A stretch of 64,000 nucleotides of DNA from Candidatus Bathyarchaeota archaeon (GTDB lineage Archaea; Thermoproteota; Bathyarchaeia; Bathyarchaeales; SOJC01), in contig JAGLZW010000020.1 of NCBI GenBank assembly GCA_023131225.1, positions 1 to 64,000 of the forward strand. The letters are read 5' to 3'. Positions 49,404 through 58,272 of the stretch are shown piece by piece. Every line of letters starts with the position of its first letter. Within the stretch, counting starts at the first letter, position 1. The notes under the pieces are model-generated. The model was not told the origin of the DNA. It did not search any database and saw nothing but the letters and a program-made list of their open reading frames with translations. A program made the translations under genes and the position numbers.

Positions 49404-51102
49404 TGTTTCTCTTTTTTCCCATTTTTTTGCAGATGTTTGCTATTACTAGAATAATGTGAGGTAAGGTGAATACGCTGAAGATTTTTGTGTATTTTGCGGA
49501 AGCAGCCTTCTTTATATTTTCTCTTCTTCCTCCTGCCTCTAGATAGCCTTCTACAAAAGAAGAAGCAATTATTCTAGCGGGTTCGCCAGAGTGAATTGGA
49601 AGAATGTAATGGCCTGAGTAGTAAAGGAACTCTGCAATGTCCCAAGGTTGGTTTCCGTTTCTTGTTGCTTGTTCAAGGTCCAAAAAGCATATTTCGCCGT
49701 CACCTGTAACAAGTATGTTTTCAGGCTTGCAGTCTCCGAGAGCTACACCCAACGAATGTATCTCTGCGATTTCGTTTCCAACTGCTTTAATAATTTCACT
49801 GTTCTTTATTCTGCCTTCTTTTGTTGATGAGGTAATTATTTGTTTGATTATTTCACCTAGTTTTTCTCCTTCGATATACTCTTCGAAAATCAAACGCTCT
49901 TTAAGGCTGACGTAAAGAATGTGGGGAACAGCGACGCCGTGTTTGCTAAGAAACTGGTTGATGGAGTATTCTCTTTCGAGCCGCGTTTTTCCAAGCATAG
50001 CAAATGATTGAGTACCTAGAGTCCAAAGGGCTAAGGGAAACCATTTTAAACCCAGCCAATCGTCGAACTTTTTTACTACGATCTTCTGTGTTTCATGATT
50101 TTTTTGAAGGCAAAGTAAGAAGACACTATTTAGAACGCCGCCTATTTTTTCAATTGTCATTTTTAACGCTTCTCCGCCAGGCACAGTCTTTCGTACGAAG
50201 TCTTGGATGTTTGTTTTGTCGGAAAAAGGAACTGGACCGAGAGGTGTGGGCATTAATAGATATTTTTCTGTTTCTTCTAGTTCTCGAAGTAATTTTTTTC
50301 CTGTTCTTTGATGAGAACTTCTTGCAAAGAAGCTTTGGTCTTGTAGGAAAGCCGTTGTTATTTTTAAGGAGATGCTTTGAATATAGGGCAATAGAGCTTT
50401 TTGGATGGACATGGAGATGTTGGAAATTTTTGTTCTCTTGCGTTTTGTTGCTTCTATAAAATCTTTGTCAACTCTTATGTAGCCATTAGAAAACGCTATG
50501 TAGTTTTCTGTTTCTAATTCCCTTAGAGCTTTTAGGTAGCCATTCATAATAAAATTGACATTTTGTTTTCTCGTCTTTCTCTTGAACATGTTTAAGACGC
50601 TGTACCTTAAAGGTGGGAAAAGTCTCGCCCTTCTTCGTATAACTTCATACATGAAGTACTCTGGTTTAATGAGAAGCTCCACGGATAATTCGGGGTATTG
50701 CAGGATTATGCTTTTTAGGAGCTCCAACGCAAACCGTTTTTTCATTTTCACCTCCATTTCTTTCAAATAGGTGGGGTTTTTCCATGGTTTGTAAGGTACA
50801 GTGATTATTTCTGCAGTGAATTCGCCGAGTTTTCCATGTTCTATGTCGCTTTCGAACGCTTTTCGGTCGATTGCTAGAATAGAGAGATTGACATTGTTTA
50901 CTTGTTTGGTCAAATTGCGTATCTTGGGAGAGTAGTTGGGTATTATTATTAAGGCGTTTATGCCCTTTTTTTTATCGGCGCATCCGTATACTCTCGGACC
51001 ATAAAAGCAAGCAGCAAAAATATCTTTAGAGCTTACAATCTCTTTGCACAGTTTTAGAATTTGTTCTTTTTCAACTGCCTCGTTGCTGACAAGTCGGGTC
51101 AT
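49396..51102 (-). CDS. Bud32/RIO-like protein kinase fused to a degenerate nucleotidyltransferase-like domain
   Basis: A 568-residue protein. Residues about 350-560 are an atypical kinase: a lysine-containing strand with RLIFEEYIEGE (hinge), the catalytic loop LGVALGDCKPENILV (normally HGDxxxxN) near residue 475 and the metal-binding DLEQ in CFLDLEQATRNGN near 493. The N-terminal 130 residues resemble a nucleotidyltransferase fold (FAACFYGPRVYGCADKKKGI) without its acidic pair. The middle is helical. The combination is not one I recognise. It is followed by the remnant at 49156. Confidence 0.8.
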   Translation of the reverse strand: MTRLVSNEAVEKEQILKLCKEIVSSKDIFAACFYGPRVYGCADKKKGINALIIIPNYSPKIRNLTKQVNNVNLSILAIDRKAFESDIEHGKLGEFTAEIITVPYKPWKNPTYLKEMEVKMKKRFALELLKSIILQYPELSVELLIKPEYFMYEVIRRRARLFPPLRYSVLNMFKRKTRKQNVNFIMNGYLKALRELETENYIAFSNGYIRVDKDFIEATKRKRTKISNISMSIQKALLPYIQSISLKITTAFLQDQSFFARSSHQRTGKKLLRELEETEKYLLMPTPLGPVPFSDKTNIQDFVRKTVPGGEALKMTIEKIGGVLNSVFLLCLQKNHETQKIVVKKFDDWLGLKWFPLALWTLGTQSFAMLGKTRLEREYSINQFLSKHGVAVPHILYVSLKERLIFEEYIEGEKLGEIIKQIITSSTKEGRIKNSEIIKAVGNEIAEIHSLGVALGDCKPENILVTGDGEICFLDLEQATRNGNQPWDIAEFLYYSGHYILPIHSGEPARIIASSFVEGYLEAGGRRENIKKAASAKYTKIFSVFTLPHIILVIANICKKMGKKRNNE

Positions 51103-51197
51103 TGCTGCCGCATAGACTATAAGATTTTATCGTGCTTAAAAGCTATCTTCAAAGTATAAATATGCCATTTCCTTAACAACATCAAAGAGGTGATTGT

Positions 51198-51353
51198 GTG
51201 GCCAAAGAAGGTGAAACTGGAAAAGATGCTTCAAATCTTCTTGAAAGAGTTGTGCGACTTGAAGTTAAAGTTGAGGAACTCACCAAACGCCTTGACAACC
51301 TCTCAAACTACGCCAAAGAACTCTATACCTATCTACAAAAGATGAGATCATAG
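51198..51353 (+). CDS. Small coiled-coil protein (51 aa)
   Basis: GTG start preceded by GAGGTGATT. The peptide MAKEGETGKDASNLLERVVR continues as a heptad-rich helix LEVKVEELTKRLDNLSNYAKEL. TATA-like TATAAATATGCC lies about 40 bases upstream. Likely a small oligomerising helix; function unknown. Confidence 0.6.
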   Translation: MAKEGETGKDASNLLERVVRLEVKVEELTKRLDNLSNYAKELYTYLQKMRS

Positions 51354-51512
51354 AAACAGAAAAAAGGTCGAAGTAATGACGGAGATATCTGCAACACGCA
51401 TAGTGGGTTTCCAAATATAACAAGTGAGCTACATTTCTCCAATAATGGCACATATATAAATCTTATAAGGAAGGTCAAAAGAAAAGGATAGCTAAGGTGA
51501 AAGCATCTGAAT

Positions 51513-51767
51513 TTGATAACGATATTACAAGCAGAATGGGAAGTCGCTGGGTTAGCTGGGCTCTTTTGCATTATACCGGTCGTCTTCTTTCTCATAGCAA
51601 TCCTACTATGCGTTTGGGTATATAGGGACGCTGAATCACGAGGAATGAATGGCACGCTTTGGCTTATCATTGTTCTAATCACTGGCATCTTCGGGTTAAT
51701 CATATACCTAATCGTGAGAAAAGACAAGAGTCCTAGCTCTTCAGTGCCTCCTAGCCCCCCTGCTTAG
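51513..51767 (+). CDS. Small membrane protein of the PLDc_N-like type
   Basis: An 84-residue protein with two hydrophobic helices. WVYRDAESRGMNGTLWLIIV followed by GIFGLIIYLIVRKDKS is the pattern of the phospholipase-D-nuclease N-terminal (PLDc_N) motif, seen in small membrane proteins (Y-R-D-A-x-x-R-G-M-x-G). Starts at TTG. Function unknown. Confidence 0.68.
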   Translation: MITILQAEWEVAGLAGLFCIIPVVFFLIAILLCVWVYRDAESRGMNGTLWLIIVLITGIFGLIIYLIVRKDKSPSSSVPPSPPA

Positions 51768-51875
51768 AAATATGACTAGAGTTTGTCCCAGTAACGGTTA
51801 AGGGTTAACGTTCTCATAGGTAGAGCTACGATTGTTTTAAATTAGAGTATAATATCAACAACTATTTGTGTCACT

Positions 51876-52502
51876 ATGCCACCCATCGAAGATGTTTTTG
51901 TCGATATTTTCAATTCTGTTGGCCACCTAGTATGTCATCAGATACCAAACCGAACGCTCATTATCGGCAACTACTATCTTCCTGTATGCGCCAGATGTAC
52001 GGGTGCATACCTTGGTTTCTACTTAGGCTATCTTCTGCTGCCTATGCGTAGAGAAGAAGCATGTGGTCCCCCCAACCTCTGGGTCACACTTCTCATGCTT
52101 GCGCCAATTACAATTGATGTTATAACTCAATGGGTTGGCTTGAGAACAAGCACAAACGAGCTTAGGCTAATAACCGGACTACTGTTTGGATTGGCTCTGG
52201 CTCCGTTGCTGGTATATTCACTATCACAGATTCCAATGAGCAGAAAACTTCCTATTCTGCGGAATTTCCTTCCTGAGAGCGTTAGGTTTGATGATAAAGA
52301 CTCTTGGCTTGGTGGTAAAGCTCTAGGACTTGGTTTGCTAATCGCTGTTACTCTATTCTTTTTTATCAACTCAATCGTCGGATCTGCCAATTATCTTTTC
52401 TACTGGTTGTTGAGCCCTCTAATCATCATCTCTATCGCTTTGCACATTTTTCTTCTACCGATTTATCTAGTGATTTCGTTCTTTGCTCATGTAAGAAAGT
52501 AA
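51876..52502 (+). CDS. DUF2085 family membrane protein
   Basis: A 208-residue protein with about five membrane helices. VGHLVCHQIPNRTLIIGNYY and LPVCARCTGAYLGFYLGYLL carry the conserved CHQ and CARC-G residues of DUF2085. The cysteines could bind a metal or heme; function is unknown. It converges on the ABC permease genes. Confidence 0.86.
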   Translation: MPPIEDVFVDIFNSVGHLVCHQIPNRTLIIGNYYLPVCARCTGAYLGFYLGYLLLPMRREEACGPPNLWVTLLMLAPITIDVITQWVGLRTSTNELRLITGLLFGLALAPLLVYSLSQIPMSRKLPILRNFLPESVRFDDKDSWLGGKALGLGLLIAVTLFFFINSIVGSANYLFYWLLSPLIIISIALHIFLLPIYLVISFFAHVRK

Positions 52503-52530
52503 TTCAGCTCAGCACACTTGTACAAATGAG

Positions 52531-53313
52531 TCACTTTCGTTCAATTATCTTCATGTAGGCAAACGTGCCAGCCGTAGCAAAAACCATTGAGAAAACCACT
52601 AGATTTCTTATCATGTCAAACGTGAAAGGCGGGGTCCCTAGAAGAAACGATCTGATAAGGTCTGCGCCACTGGTTAGAGGGTTAAGTTCAGCCAACATCA
52701 CTATAGGCTGAGGCATCACACCTTCCGCTCCAAGCGTTTGGATAAGCGACAACGGATAAAAGATGCTGCTACAGAAAAACAGTACATAGTAAACTAAGCC
52801 TCTTGCAGTAACGAATTTCTCAAAGCTCGTTGTGGAAACTGCCGTGGCTATGCTCAAACCTGAAATTCCAGTTGCCAACATGAAAAGGGCGAACAAAATT
52901 ACAAGTAGCTGCAACAATGATGGAAAGCCAAGAAAAAGAAAAGTTGTCAAGAGCAGCGGCGACATGTACACCATTCCCCTCAATCCACCTGCAAGCAACC
53001 TGCCAATGGCGAGTTCCAAACGTGTAATGGGAAGGCTGAGCAGGTAATGGTGAATTTGGCGACGAACCTCCATATTTATTTCCCGACCAATCATGAAGGC
53101 TGAAGCAAATAAACCCACTATGGTGACGCCTGGGGCAAAAAAGTTGAAATAACTCGTGATTTCCTTCATTATCTCTTGGCTCACCATCTGATTGTACACT
53201 ACGGCCATAACAAATAGATCGGCAAGATTCATACTTATGAGAGCGGCTAACCACCATTTGTAACGAAAGAAGTTTCTGAAATCATGTTCAATTACATGTA
53301 GAATCGCTTTCAC
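52531..53313 (-). CDS. ABC-2 type transporter permease (second of two)
   Basis: A 260-residue membrane protein with about six helices, of the ABC-2 family: REINMEVRRQIHHYLLSLPITRLELAIGRLLAGGLRG near residue 74, PLSLIQTLGAEGVMPQPIVMLAELNPLTSGADLIRSF-type end (in two blocks). The motif L-N-P-L-T is conserved. It starts right after the stop of the first permease, forming an exporter with the ATPase gene at 54109. Substrate unknown. Confidence 0.88.
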   Translation of the reverse strand: MKAILHVIEHDFRNFFRYKWWLAALISMNLADLFVMAVVYNQMVSQEIMKEITSYFNFFAPGVTIVGLFASAFMIGREINMEVRRQIHHYLLSLPITRLELAIGRLLAGGLRGMVYMSPLLLTTFLFLGFPSLLQLLVILFALFMLATGISGLSIATAVSTTSFEKFVTARGLVYYVLFFCSSIFYPLSLIQTLGAEGVMPQPIVMLAELNPLTSGADLIRSFLLGTPPFTFDMIRNLVVFSMVFATAGTFAYMKIIERK

Positions 53314-54093
53314 CTATTGCCAACCTCCGCCCTCAAGGCGTCTCTCATAGACTGTTACGCTGATAAACACGAATGTGAAAAAGAATATGACCAAGCCAAT
53401 TATCGCTGCTAACGGCATCGGATTCAAAGTTAAGTATTCTTCAATACCTTCAATACCTACACCCCAACGAAACAGATCAGAAGCAAAAGTAACTGGATTG
53501 AAATTTGTCAGAGATGCATATACTTGACTTGCGTCTTGAACGAAAACTTGAGGGTACATAGCTGTGCTAAGACGAATTATGAAGGCATTTATAACTCCCA
53601 TGAGAATGTCAAAGCGGTCACCAGATTTCAATGCAACCGCAATCGTAATGCTCATCCCAGAAACGCCAAAAGCGAACAAGAAAAGGGCTGAAAGAGCAAT
53701 TAGAAAGCTAAGCGGATTTGCCAGCCCAATCACAAATAATGCTATCGCCATGAGCGGGCCCACAAAAATGAAGCTACGTATTTCACCACCAACGGATCTT
53801 CCCAACACAAGTTCTTTTCGGGAAACTGGAAGACTAAGCAGATACTCGAAAACTCCGTGTTCAGCCTCTTCAAAGATGTCATACCCAATAAACACAGAAG
53901 CTGAATACAACATCATTATTACGACGCCTGCAACATAATACTCAAAATAAATATCTGCTAACTCAGGCACAACCATGCGAGAGGCAATTAAGCCGAAGAA
54001 AGCGATTTGAGTTGCAAACCATATGGCTCGCAGGATTATAAGGAACTTGTACTGCAAGAACATCCGTAGATCTCTTTCAACAACGAATAACAA
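53314..54093 (-). CDS. ABC-2 type transporter permease (first of two)
   Basis: A 259-residue membrane protein paralogous to its downstream neighbour: EEAEHGVFEYLLSLPVSRKE near residue 75 aligns with the same region there, and FNPVTFASDLFRWGVG near 205 replaces LNPLTSGAD. The two permeases likely form a heterodimer with two copies of the ATPase. It is 15 bases downstream of the ATPase gene. Confidence 0.88.
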   Translation of the reverse strand: MLFVVERDLRMFLQYKFLIILRAIWFATQIAFFGLIASRMVVPELADIYFEYYVAGVVIMMLYSASVFIGYDIFEEAEHGVFEYLLSLPVSRKELVLGRSVGGEIRSFIFVGPLMAIALFVIGLANPLSFLIALSALFLFAFGVSGMSITIAVALKSGDRFDILMGVINAFIIRLSTAMYPQVFVQDASQVYASLTNFNPVTFASDLFRWGVGIEGIEEYLTLNPMPLAAIIGLVIFFFTFVFISVTVYERRLEGGGWQ

Positions 54094-54108
54094 TTTCTTC
54101 GTTTATTT

Positions 54109-55074
54109 TCACCCCGGAGGGCCCTTTTGCTCTGCTGCTTCAATGGTCAACCCTGTGTAATGCACAAACACGTCATCAAGTGATGGTTCGCTCATATTTA
54201 TTGATAGAATTGGTAAGTCGTTTTTCATAAATAGCTTCATAATTTGAGGAACAACTTCTTCCACTTTATTCAAATGTACTCTCAAGTCGTTAGGCTTTAG
54301 TAATACTACGTCTACAACTTCTTGAAAACTTTTCAGCTCTTCCAAAGCATTTTGCGGTACTTCTTTTTCAAGCCGAATCTCAACTACATCGCCTCCAGGA
54401 ATGCTGTCTTTCAACGTTTTAGGCGTGTCACAAACTAGCAACTTACCTTTATGCATAATACCAACGCGATCAGAAAGCATGTCTGCCTCATAAAGCTCGT
54501 TAGTAGCCAAAATTATCGTGGAGCCTTCGTCTCGAAGTTCTCGAATCATAGCCCAAATCTTGTGTTTGCCAACAACATCTATTTGGGCGGTAGGTTCGTC
54601 AATGAAGGCTATTTTGGGTCTTTGAATTAGAATCTTAGCAATCTCAACGCGCTTTCTCATTCCGCCAGAAAGACCATGAACTTTCTTCTTTCTGTAATCC
54701 CAGATATTTACGTCTTCCAATACCTGCCTGACTCTTCTCTTCCGTTCTTGCGTTGAAAGACCACAAATTTTTGCGTGCCAATTCAAAACATCCCATGGCG
54801 TACTAACCCAGAGAAGCTTAGGCTCTTGAAAACAAATCCCAATAAGCTTCCGCACATCATCAGGTCGCTTCCTAACGTCATATTCGCCGACAATAGCCGT
54901 GCCTGCGGTTGGCTTAATCACTGTTGTAAGCATGAGAACAGTAGTTGTTTTCCCAGCGCCATTAGGACCTAGCAATCCAAAAATTTCTCCATCCTCGATG
55001 CTCAAGTTCAGATGGTCCACTGCAACCAAGTCTTCGAAACGCTTTGTCAAATCAATTGTGTGAATAATAGGCAT
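54109..55074 (-). CDS. ABC transporter ATP-binding protein (drug-export type)
   Basis: A 321-residue ABC ATPase: Walker A GLLGPNGAGKTT near residue 34, Q loop GICFQEPKLLW, signature LSGGMRKRVEIA near 139, Walker B PKIAFIDEPTAQ near 155 and H-loop ATNE near 190. A DrrA-like C-terminal extension of about 100 residues follows. It drives the two permeases behind it. No regulator is adjacent; two PadR regulators lie 1 kb away and could control it. Confidence 0.9.
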   Translation of the reverse strand: MPIIHTIDLTKRFEDLVAVDHLNLSIEDGEIFGLLGPNGAGKTTTVLMLTTVIKPTAGTAIVGEYDVRKRPDDVRKLIGICFQEPKLLWVSTPWDVLNWHAKICGLSTQERKRRVRQVLEDVNIWDYRKKKVHGLSGGMRKRVEIAKILIQRPKIAFIDEPTAQIDVVGKHKIWAMIRELRDEGSTIILATNELYEADMLSDRVGIMHKGKLLVCDTPKTLKDSIPGGDVVEIRLEKEVPQNALEELKSFQEVVDVVLLKPNDLRVHLNKVEEVVPQIMKLFMKNDLPILSINMSEPSLDDVFVHYTGLTIEAAEQKGPPG

Positions 55075-55169
55075 GGATACACCTTCGTTGATTTACAGAT
55101 TTTATTGGAACCAGAAATAATGAAGCCCTCAACTGATAAGCATATCGTAGAGTTAAACCCTGCAATTAA

Positions 55170-55788
55170 TTAGCGTTCTAACAAACTAAACGCAGCATCT
55201 TGCGCCCCTTCTATAACCGCTTCTTCATCAAGCGTCTTCACTTCACGATTTTCCATCACTACTTCACCATCTACGATCACACCGTCAACATCGCATCCAT
55301 GAGCAGAATAAACAAGACCAGCACACAAATCATGTAATGGCACTAAATTTGGTTTCTTAAAATCAATCAAAATAATATCTGCCCGCTTCCCAACCTCAAG
55401 TGAACCAACTTTCTCCTCCAGCCCCAAAGCTTCAGCTCCTCGGATGGTCGCCATCTCCAAAACTTCCCTACTAGATAGAGCAGAAGGATCTCCAGATATC
55501 GCCTTTTGAAGTAACGCGGCAACTTTCATGCTTTCAAACATGCCAAAACTGTTATTGCTTGCAGCCCCATCAGTGCCAAGACCAACAGTCACGCCCGCAT
55601 CCATCAACTCCTCAACCTTCGCCACACTCTGAGCCAACTTTAGGTTCGAAACAGGCCCAGAAGAGAACAATCATAAACATCTTGAGATCTGAGTTTTGCC
55701 TTCAAAGGCCAAATGATTTCACTAGGCCATGTCTTCAACGTTGCGTCTTCAGCTAAGCCTCGAAAAAGCGTCATGCATGCATTGCACA
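55170..55788 (-). pseudogene. MtaD-like amidohydrolase, decayed
   Basis: The 3' part (55170-55670) reads as the C-terminal half of an S-adenosylhomocysteine/5'-methylthioadenosine deaminase: SNLKLAQSVAKVEELMDAGV, GLGTDGAASNNSFGMFESMK and GSLEVGKRADIILIDFKKPN. Upstream another frame carries an N-terminal piece, NACMTLFRGLAEDATLKTW and IIWPLKAKLRSQDVYDCSLL. The middle, including the metal-binding and catalytic residues, is deleted, and the N-terminal HxH region is missing. So the gene is no longer functional. Confidence 0.76.
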
Positions 55789-55966
55789 ATTCTTTATGAT
55801 TAGGTCGACTTCCTCAGATCTCACCTATCTCCAACCTTAATAACAGTTTTAGCTGATCAAAATACAATCAATGGAGTGTTAAAAGATTATTTGCTCTGTT
55901 AACCATGAAGGTAAATAGTGAAAAGGGGACTCGTATAGCAGGGTGAAAGATTTGAGAGAAGGAAAA

Positions 55967-56368
55967 TTACCCTTTAGCAGCAGGGTTCTTCATTGTTGAG
56001 CATATTGGTTTTTGCAGAATGCCATTGACTAAATCTTTGCTCAGGCCTATATTGCTGATTTTGCGGCAGATATGATTCAGCGAGTTTTCAGTGAAACTTA
56101 GAAGGTTTATTCCTTCATTTGTAAGATTGTAAACTTTCCTTGGTCTTTCGTTGCTGAGGTCCCATTGACTTTTGATGTAGCCTTTCTTTTCTAGGCTGCT
56201 TAGGAGAGGGTATATTGTGCTGGGACCAAAGTAGACTCCGAAGTTTTTGCGTATACTTGAGATTATTTGGTATCCGTGCATCGGTTTTGCGTTTAGGAAT
56301 TGAAGTATGACGAGGTCTAGAAGCCCCTTCATCAGTTTGTTCTGAACTTCTCTTTTTTGTTGTCCCAT
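55967..56368 (-). CDS. PadR-family transcriptional regulator
   Basis: A 133-residue winged-helix protein: LLDLVILQFLNAKPMHGYQI near residue 15, VYFGPSTIYPLLSSLEKKGYI near 46 and RKVYNLTNEGINLL near 83, all typical of PadR. The C-terminal dimer helix is short. A 22-bp palindrome lies 56 bases upstream and is the probable operator. It is divergent from another PadR gene. Confidence 0.9.
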   Translation of the reverse strand: MGQQKREVQNKLMKGLLDLVILQFLNAKPMHGYQIISSIRKNFGVYFGPSTIYPLLSSLEKKGYIKSQWDLSNERPRKVYNLTNEGINLLSFTENSLNHICRKISNIGLSKDLVNGILQKPICSTMKNPAAKG

Positions 56369-56394
56369 TTTTTTTTACCTCTTGTAGACGCGTT

Positions 56395-56411
56395 GAACAG
56401 TTAGGCTGTTC
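56395..56411. promoter_or_regulatory. Inverted repeat upstream of PadR gene
   Basis: GAACAG-TTAGG-CTGTTC, a perfect 6-bp inverted repeat 27 bases upstream of the left PadR gene. It may be a second operator half or a hairpin in the leader. Confidence 0.4.
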
Positions 56412-56423
56412 ATCGCATATACA

Positions 56424-56445
56424 ATATGTCTCTCAAGAGACATAT
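56424..56445. promoter_or_regulatory. Palindromic candidate PadR operator
   Basis: ATATGTCTCT-CA-AGAGACATAT is a perfect 10-bp inverted repeat with a two-base centre. PadR family operators commonly carry ATGT...ACAT ends, which are present here. It lies between the two divergent PadR genes, so it could control both. Confidence 0.62.
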
Positions 56446-56597
56446 CTCAAGACTTATTATACATTAAACAGCAATATAAGGGTTAATGTGACTACAAGTC
56501 ATAAAAGAGCATATTAACCCAGTATACTTATTCTAAAAACTGAATGATCCCTATAAGGGAAACACATTAAAACGCTGAAATATGAGATGTCTGAAAC

Positions 56598-56942
56598 ATG
56601 ACACCTATGTCTGAGAGCTTCAAGAAGGGAATTGTTCGACGCATATTCAGAAGCTTTCTTGACGTGATGGTTTTAAGACTGGTGCAGATCGAGTCGATGT
56701 GGGGCTACAAGATTATTAAATGTGTGGAAGAACAACATGAAATAACACTGCGCCATGGTGCACTGTATCCTTTACTTAATAACTTGGAAAAGAAGGGATT
56801 TTTAAGAAGCAGAAAAGAGGCTAAAGGAGGACGTGTAAGGAAAGTTTATGAAATAACGTCGAAGGGCATACAGCTAGTGGAAGCATACAACGAGTTCTTG
56901 AAGGAACAAATACAAAAACAAGACAGTAGAACAGCAAATTAA
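56598..56942 (+). CDS. PadR-family transcriptional regulator
   Basis: A 114-residue winged-helix protein: FLDVMVLRLVQIESMWGYKI near residue 18, TLRHGALYPLLNNLEKKGFL near 50 and RVRKVYEITSKGIQLV near 80. It is similar to, but not a close copy of, the divergent PadR protein. It is followed after 64 bases by the prenyl-synthase-like gene on the same strand, which may be its target. Confidence 0.9.
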   Translation: MTPMSESFKKGIVRRIFRSFLDVMVLRLVQIESMWGYKIIKCVEEQHEITLRHGALYPLLNNLEKKGFLRSRKEAKGGRVRKVYEITSKGIQLVEAYNEFLKEQIQKQDSRTAN

Positions 56943-57006
56943 GTAACATATTGGTTTTTAAGAAAAGTACATCAGATAGACTGTTGTTGAAGTCCAGGGG
57001 TTTGCT

Positions 57007-58044
57007 ATGAAAGAAAAAAAAAGCGTAACTGAGGAAACAGGAGAAAAACTTCTTGAAAAAGTCAGAAGGCTATGTGAAAATGAAGGGCTGGAGGGGTGGA
57101 AGCTAGCACAGAAGACAATGCTGAAGGAAAAAGCAGACAGTCCAAAACTTCAAGAAATCATTGAATACATGATGCTCAAGTACAAGCCTGACTACTTCAG
57201 ACCAGCACTCCTTTCTTTCTGTTGCAAAGCCGTGGGAGGAAATCCGAAGACTACGATTCCCACTGGGGCAGCCTTGACATTGTTCGCATGGGCTATTGGC
57301 ATACATGACGACATAATTGATCGATCAAGAATGAAGAATAAACATCCTACTGTTCTGGGAAAATTCGGCAAAGATCTTGCTTTGATTTTAAGTGATGTTC
57401 TCTTTTTTAAAGGTTTCACACTGTTAAGAAAAACATTGGACTCTGAAATATCTGTTGGAAGACTTGTAGAAATTTTGGAAACAATAGAGAAAATATGGTT
57501 TGAGCAAAGTGCAGGAGAAACGCTTGAAATTCAATCTAGGGGATCAACAGATGTAACGTCCAAAGCATGTCTCGAAAAAATTCGAATGAGAGCGTCGGAG
57601 ATGGAAGCGTGCACGCGCATAGGTGGGATTCTCGGTGATGGATCAAGAAAACAAATAGAAGATTTGGGTGCCTATGGAAGACTCGTTGGCATGATGAGCA
57701 TTCTAAGAAATGAGTTGATAGATATGTTAGAGTTTAACATGCTAAGGCATCGTATACGAAGAGAATCTTTGCCATTACCCATAATCTATGCATTGCAAGA
57801 CCAACGAATAAGACCCCAACTTATCTCACTTATCACAAAGTCAAAATTGACTAAAAGAGACTTGCGAAACATTTCAAAGCTCTCAGATCGTTCCGGTGGA
57901 ATTGAATACATAGCAAACCTTATTGATAGAATGGCTCAAGAATCATGCGCTTATGCTAAATCCTTTAGAAGTAAAGAGCTAAAAATAATTGGGACATCGT
58001 CCCTTATAAGCTCGAAAGAGTGGAGACCACTACTTTCAAACTAG
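57007..58044 (+). CDS. Polyprenyl-synthase-like protein with a modified second Asp motif
   Basis: A 345-residue all-helical protein with the first aspartate-rich motif intact: AIGIHDDIIDRS near residue 100 followed by HPTVLGKFGKDLALILSDVL. The usual second motif (DDxxD) aligns with RNELIDMLEF near 240, which lacks the paired Asp, and the downstream basic GK-x-T becomes RRESLPLP. Standard enzymes join C5 units to make prenyl diphosphates. With only one complete Asp-rich motif it may be a terpene-synthase-like or regulatory subunit. It follows a PadR regulator. Confidence 0.8.
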   Translation: MKEKKSVTEETGEKLLEKVRRLCENEGLEGWKLAQKTMLKEKADSPKLQEIIEYMMLKYKPDYFRPALLSFCCKAVGGNPKTTIPTGAALTLFAWAIGIHDDIIDRSRMKNKHPTVLGKFGKDLALILSDVLFFKGFTLLRKTLDSEISVGRLVEILETIEKIWFEQSAGETLEIQSRGSTDVTSKACLEKIRMRASEMEACTRIGGILGDGSRKQIEDLGAYGRLVGMMSILRNELIDMLEFNMLRHRIRRESLPLPIIYALQDQRIRPQLISLITKSKLTKRDLRNISKLSDRSGGIEYIANLIDRMAQESCAYAKSFRSKELKIIGTSSLISSKEWRPLLSN

Positions 58045-58272
58045 AAGTATCTACCCCAGTCTGATATGGGCCTTGCTGGAACCTTTGGAGCCTTCTTCTC
58101 TCTCGCCATTTTAATCCCAAACTGTATTTGTGTAGAACTGTTTATTTAAGCCTTTTGTTCTACACATGAACACTATTAGAATCTGAATCCTTGATGTGTA
58201 TTTCCAGTTCTTAACTTTAATTTAAGCGATGAGTTCAAGATAGACTCGTAAATTACTTACGTAGTGCAAGTG

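Noticed and set aside
51379-51400. GGAGATATCTGC near 51.38 kb as another repeat copy
   Set aside because: Only the palindromic GGAGATATC part is shared; no second box is found at the right distance.
58075-58145. A 22-codon minus-strand ORF starting MAREKKAPKVPARPISDWGR
   Set aside because: Too short and without ribosome site or family match to support as a gene.
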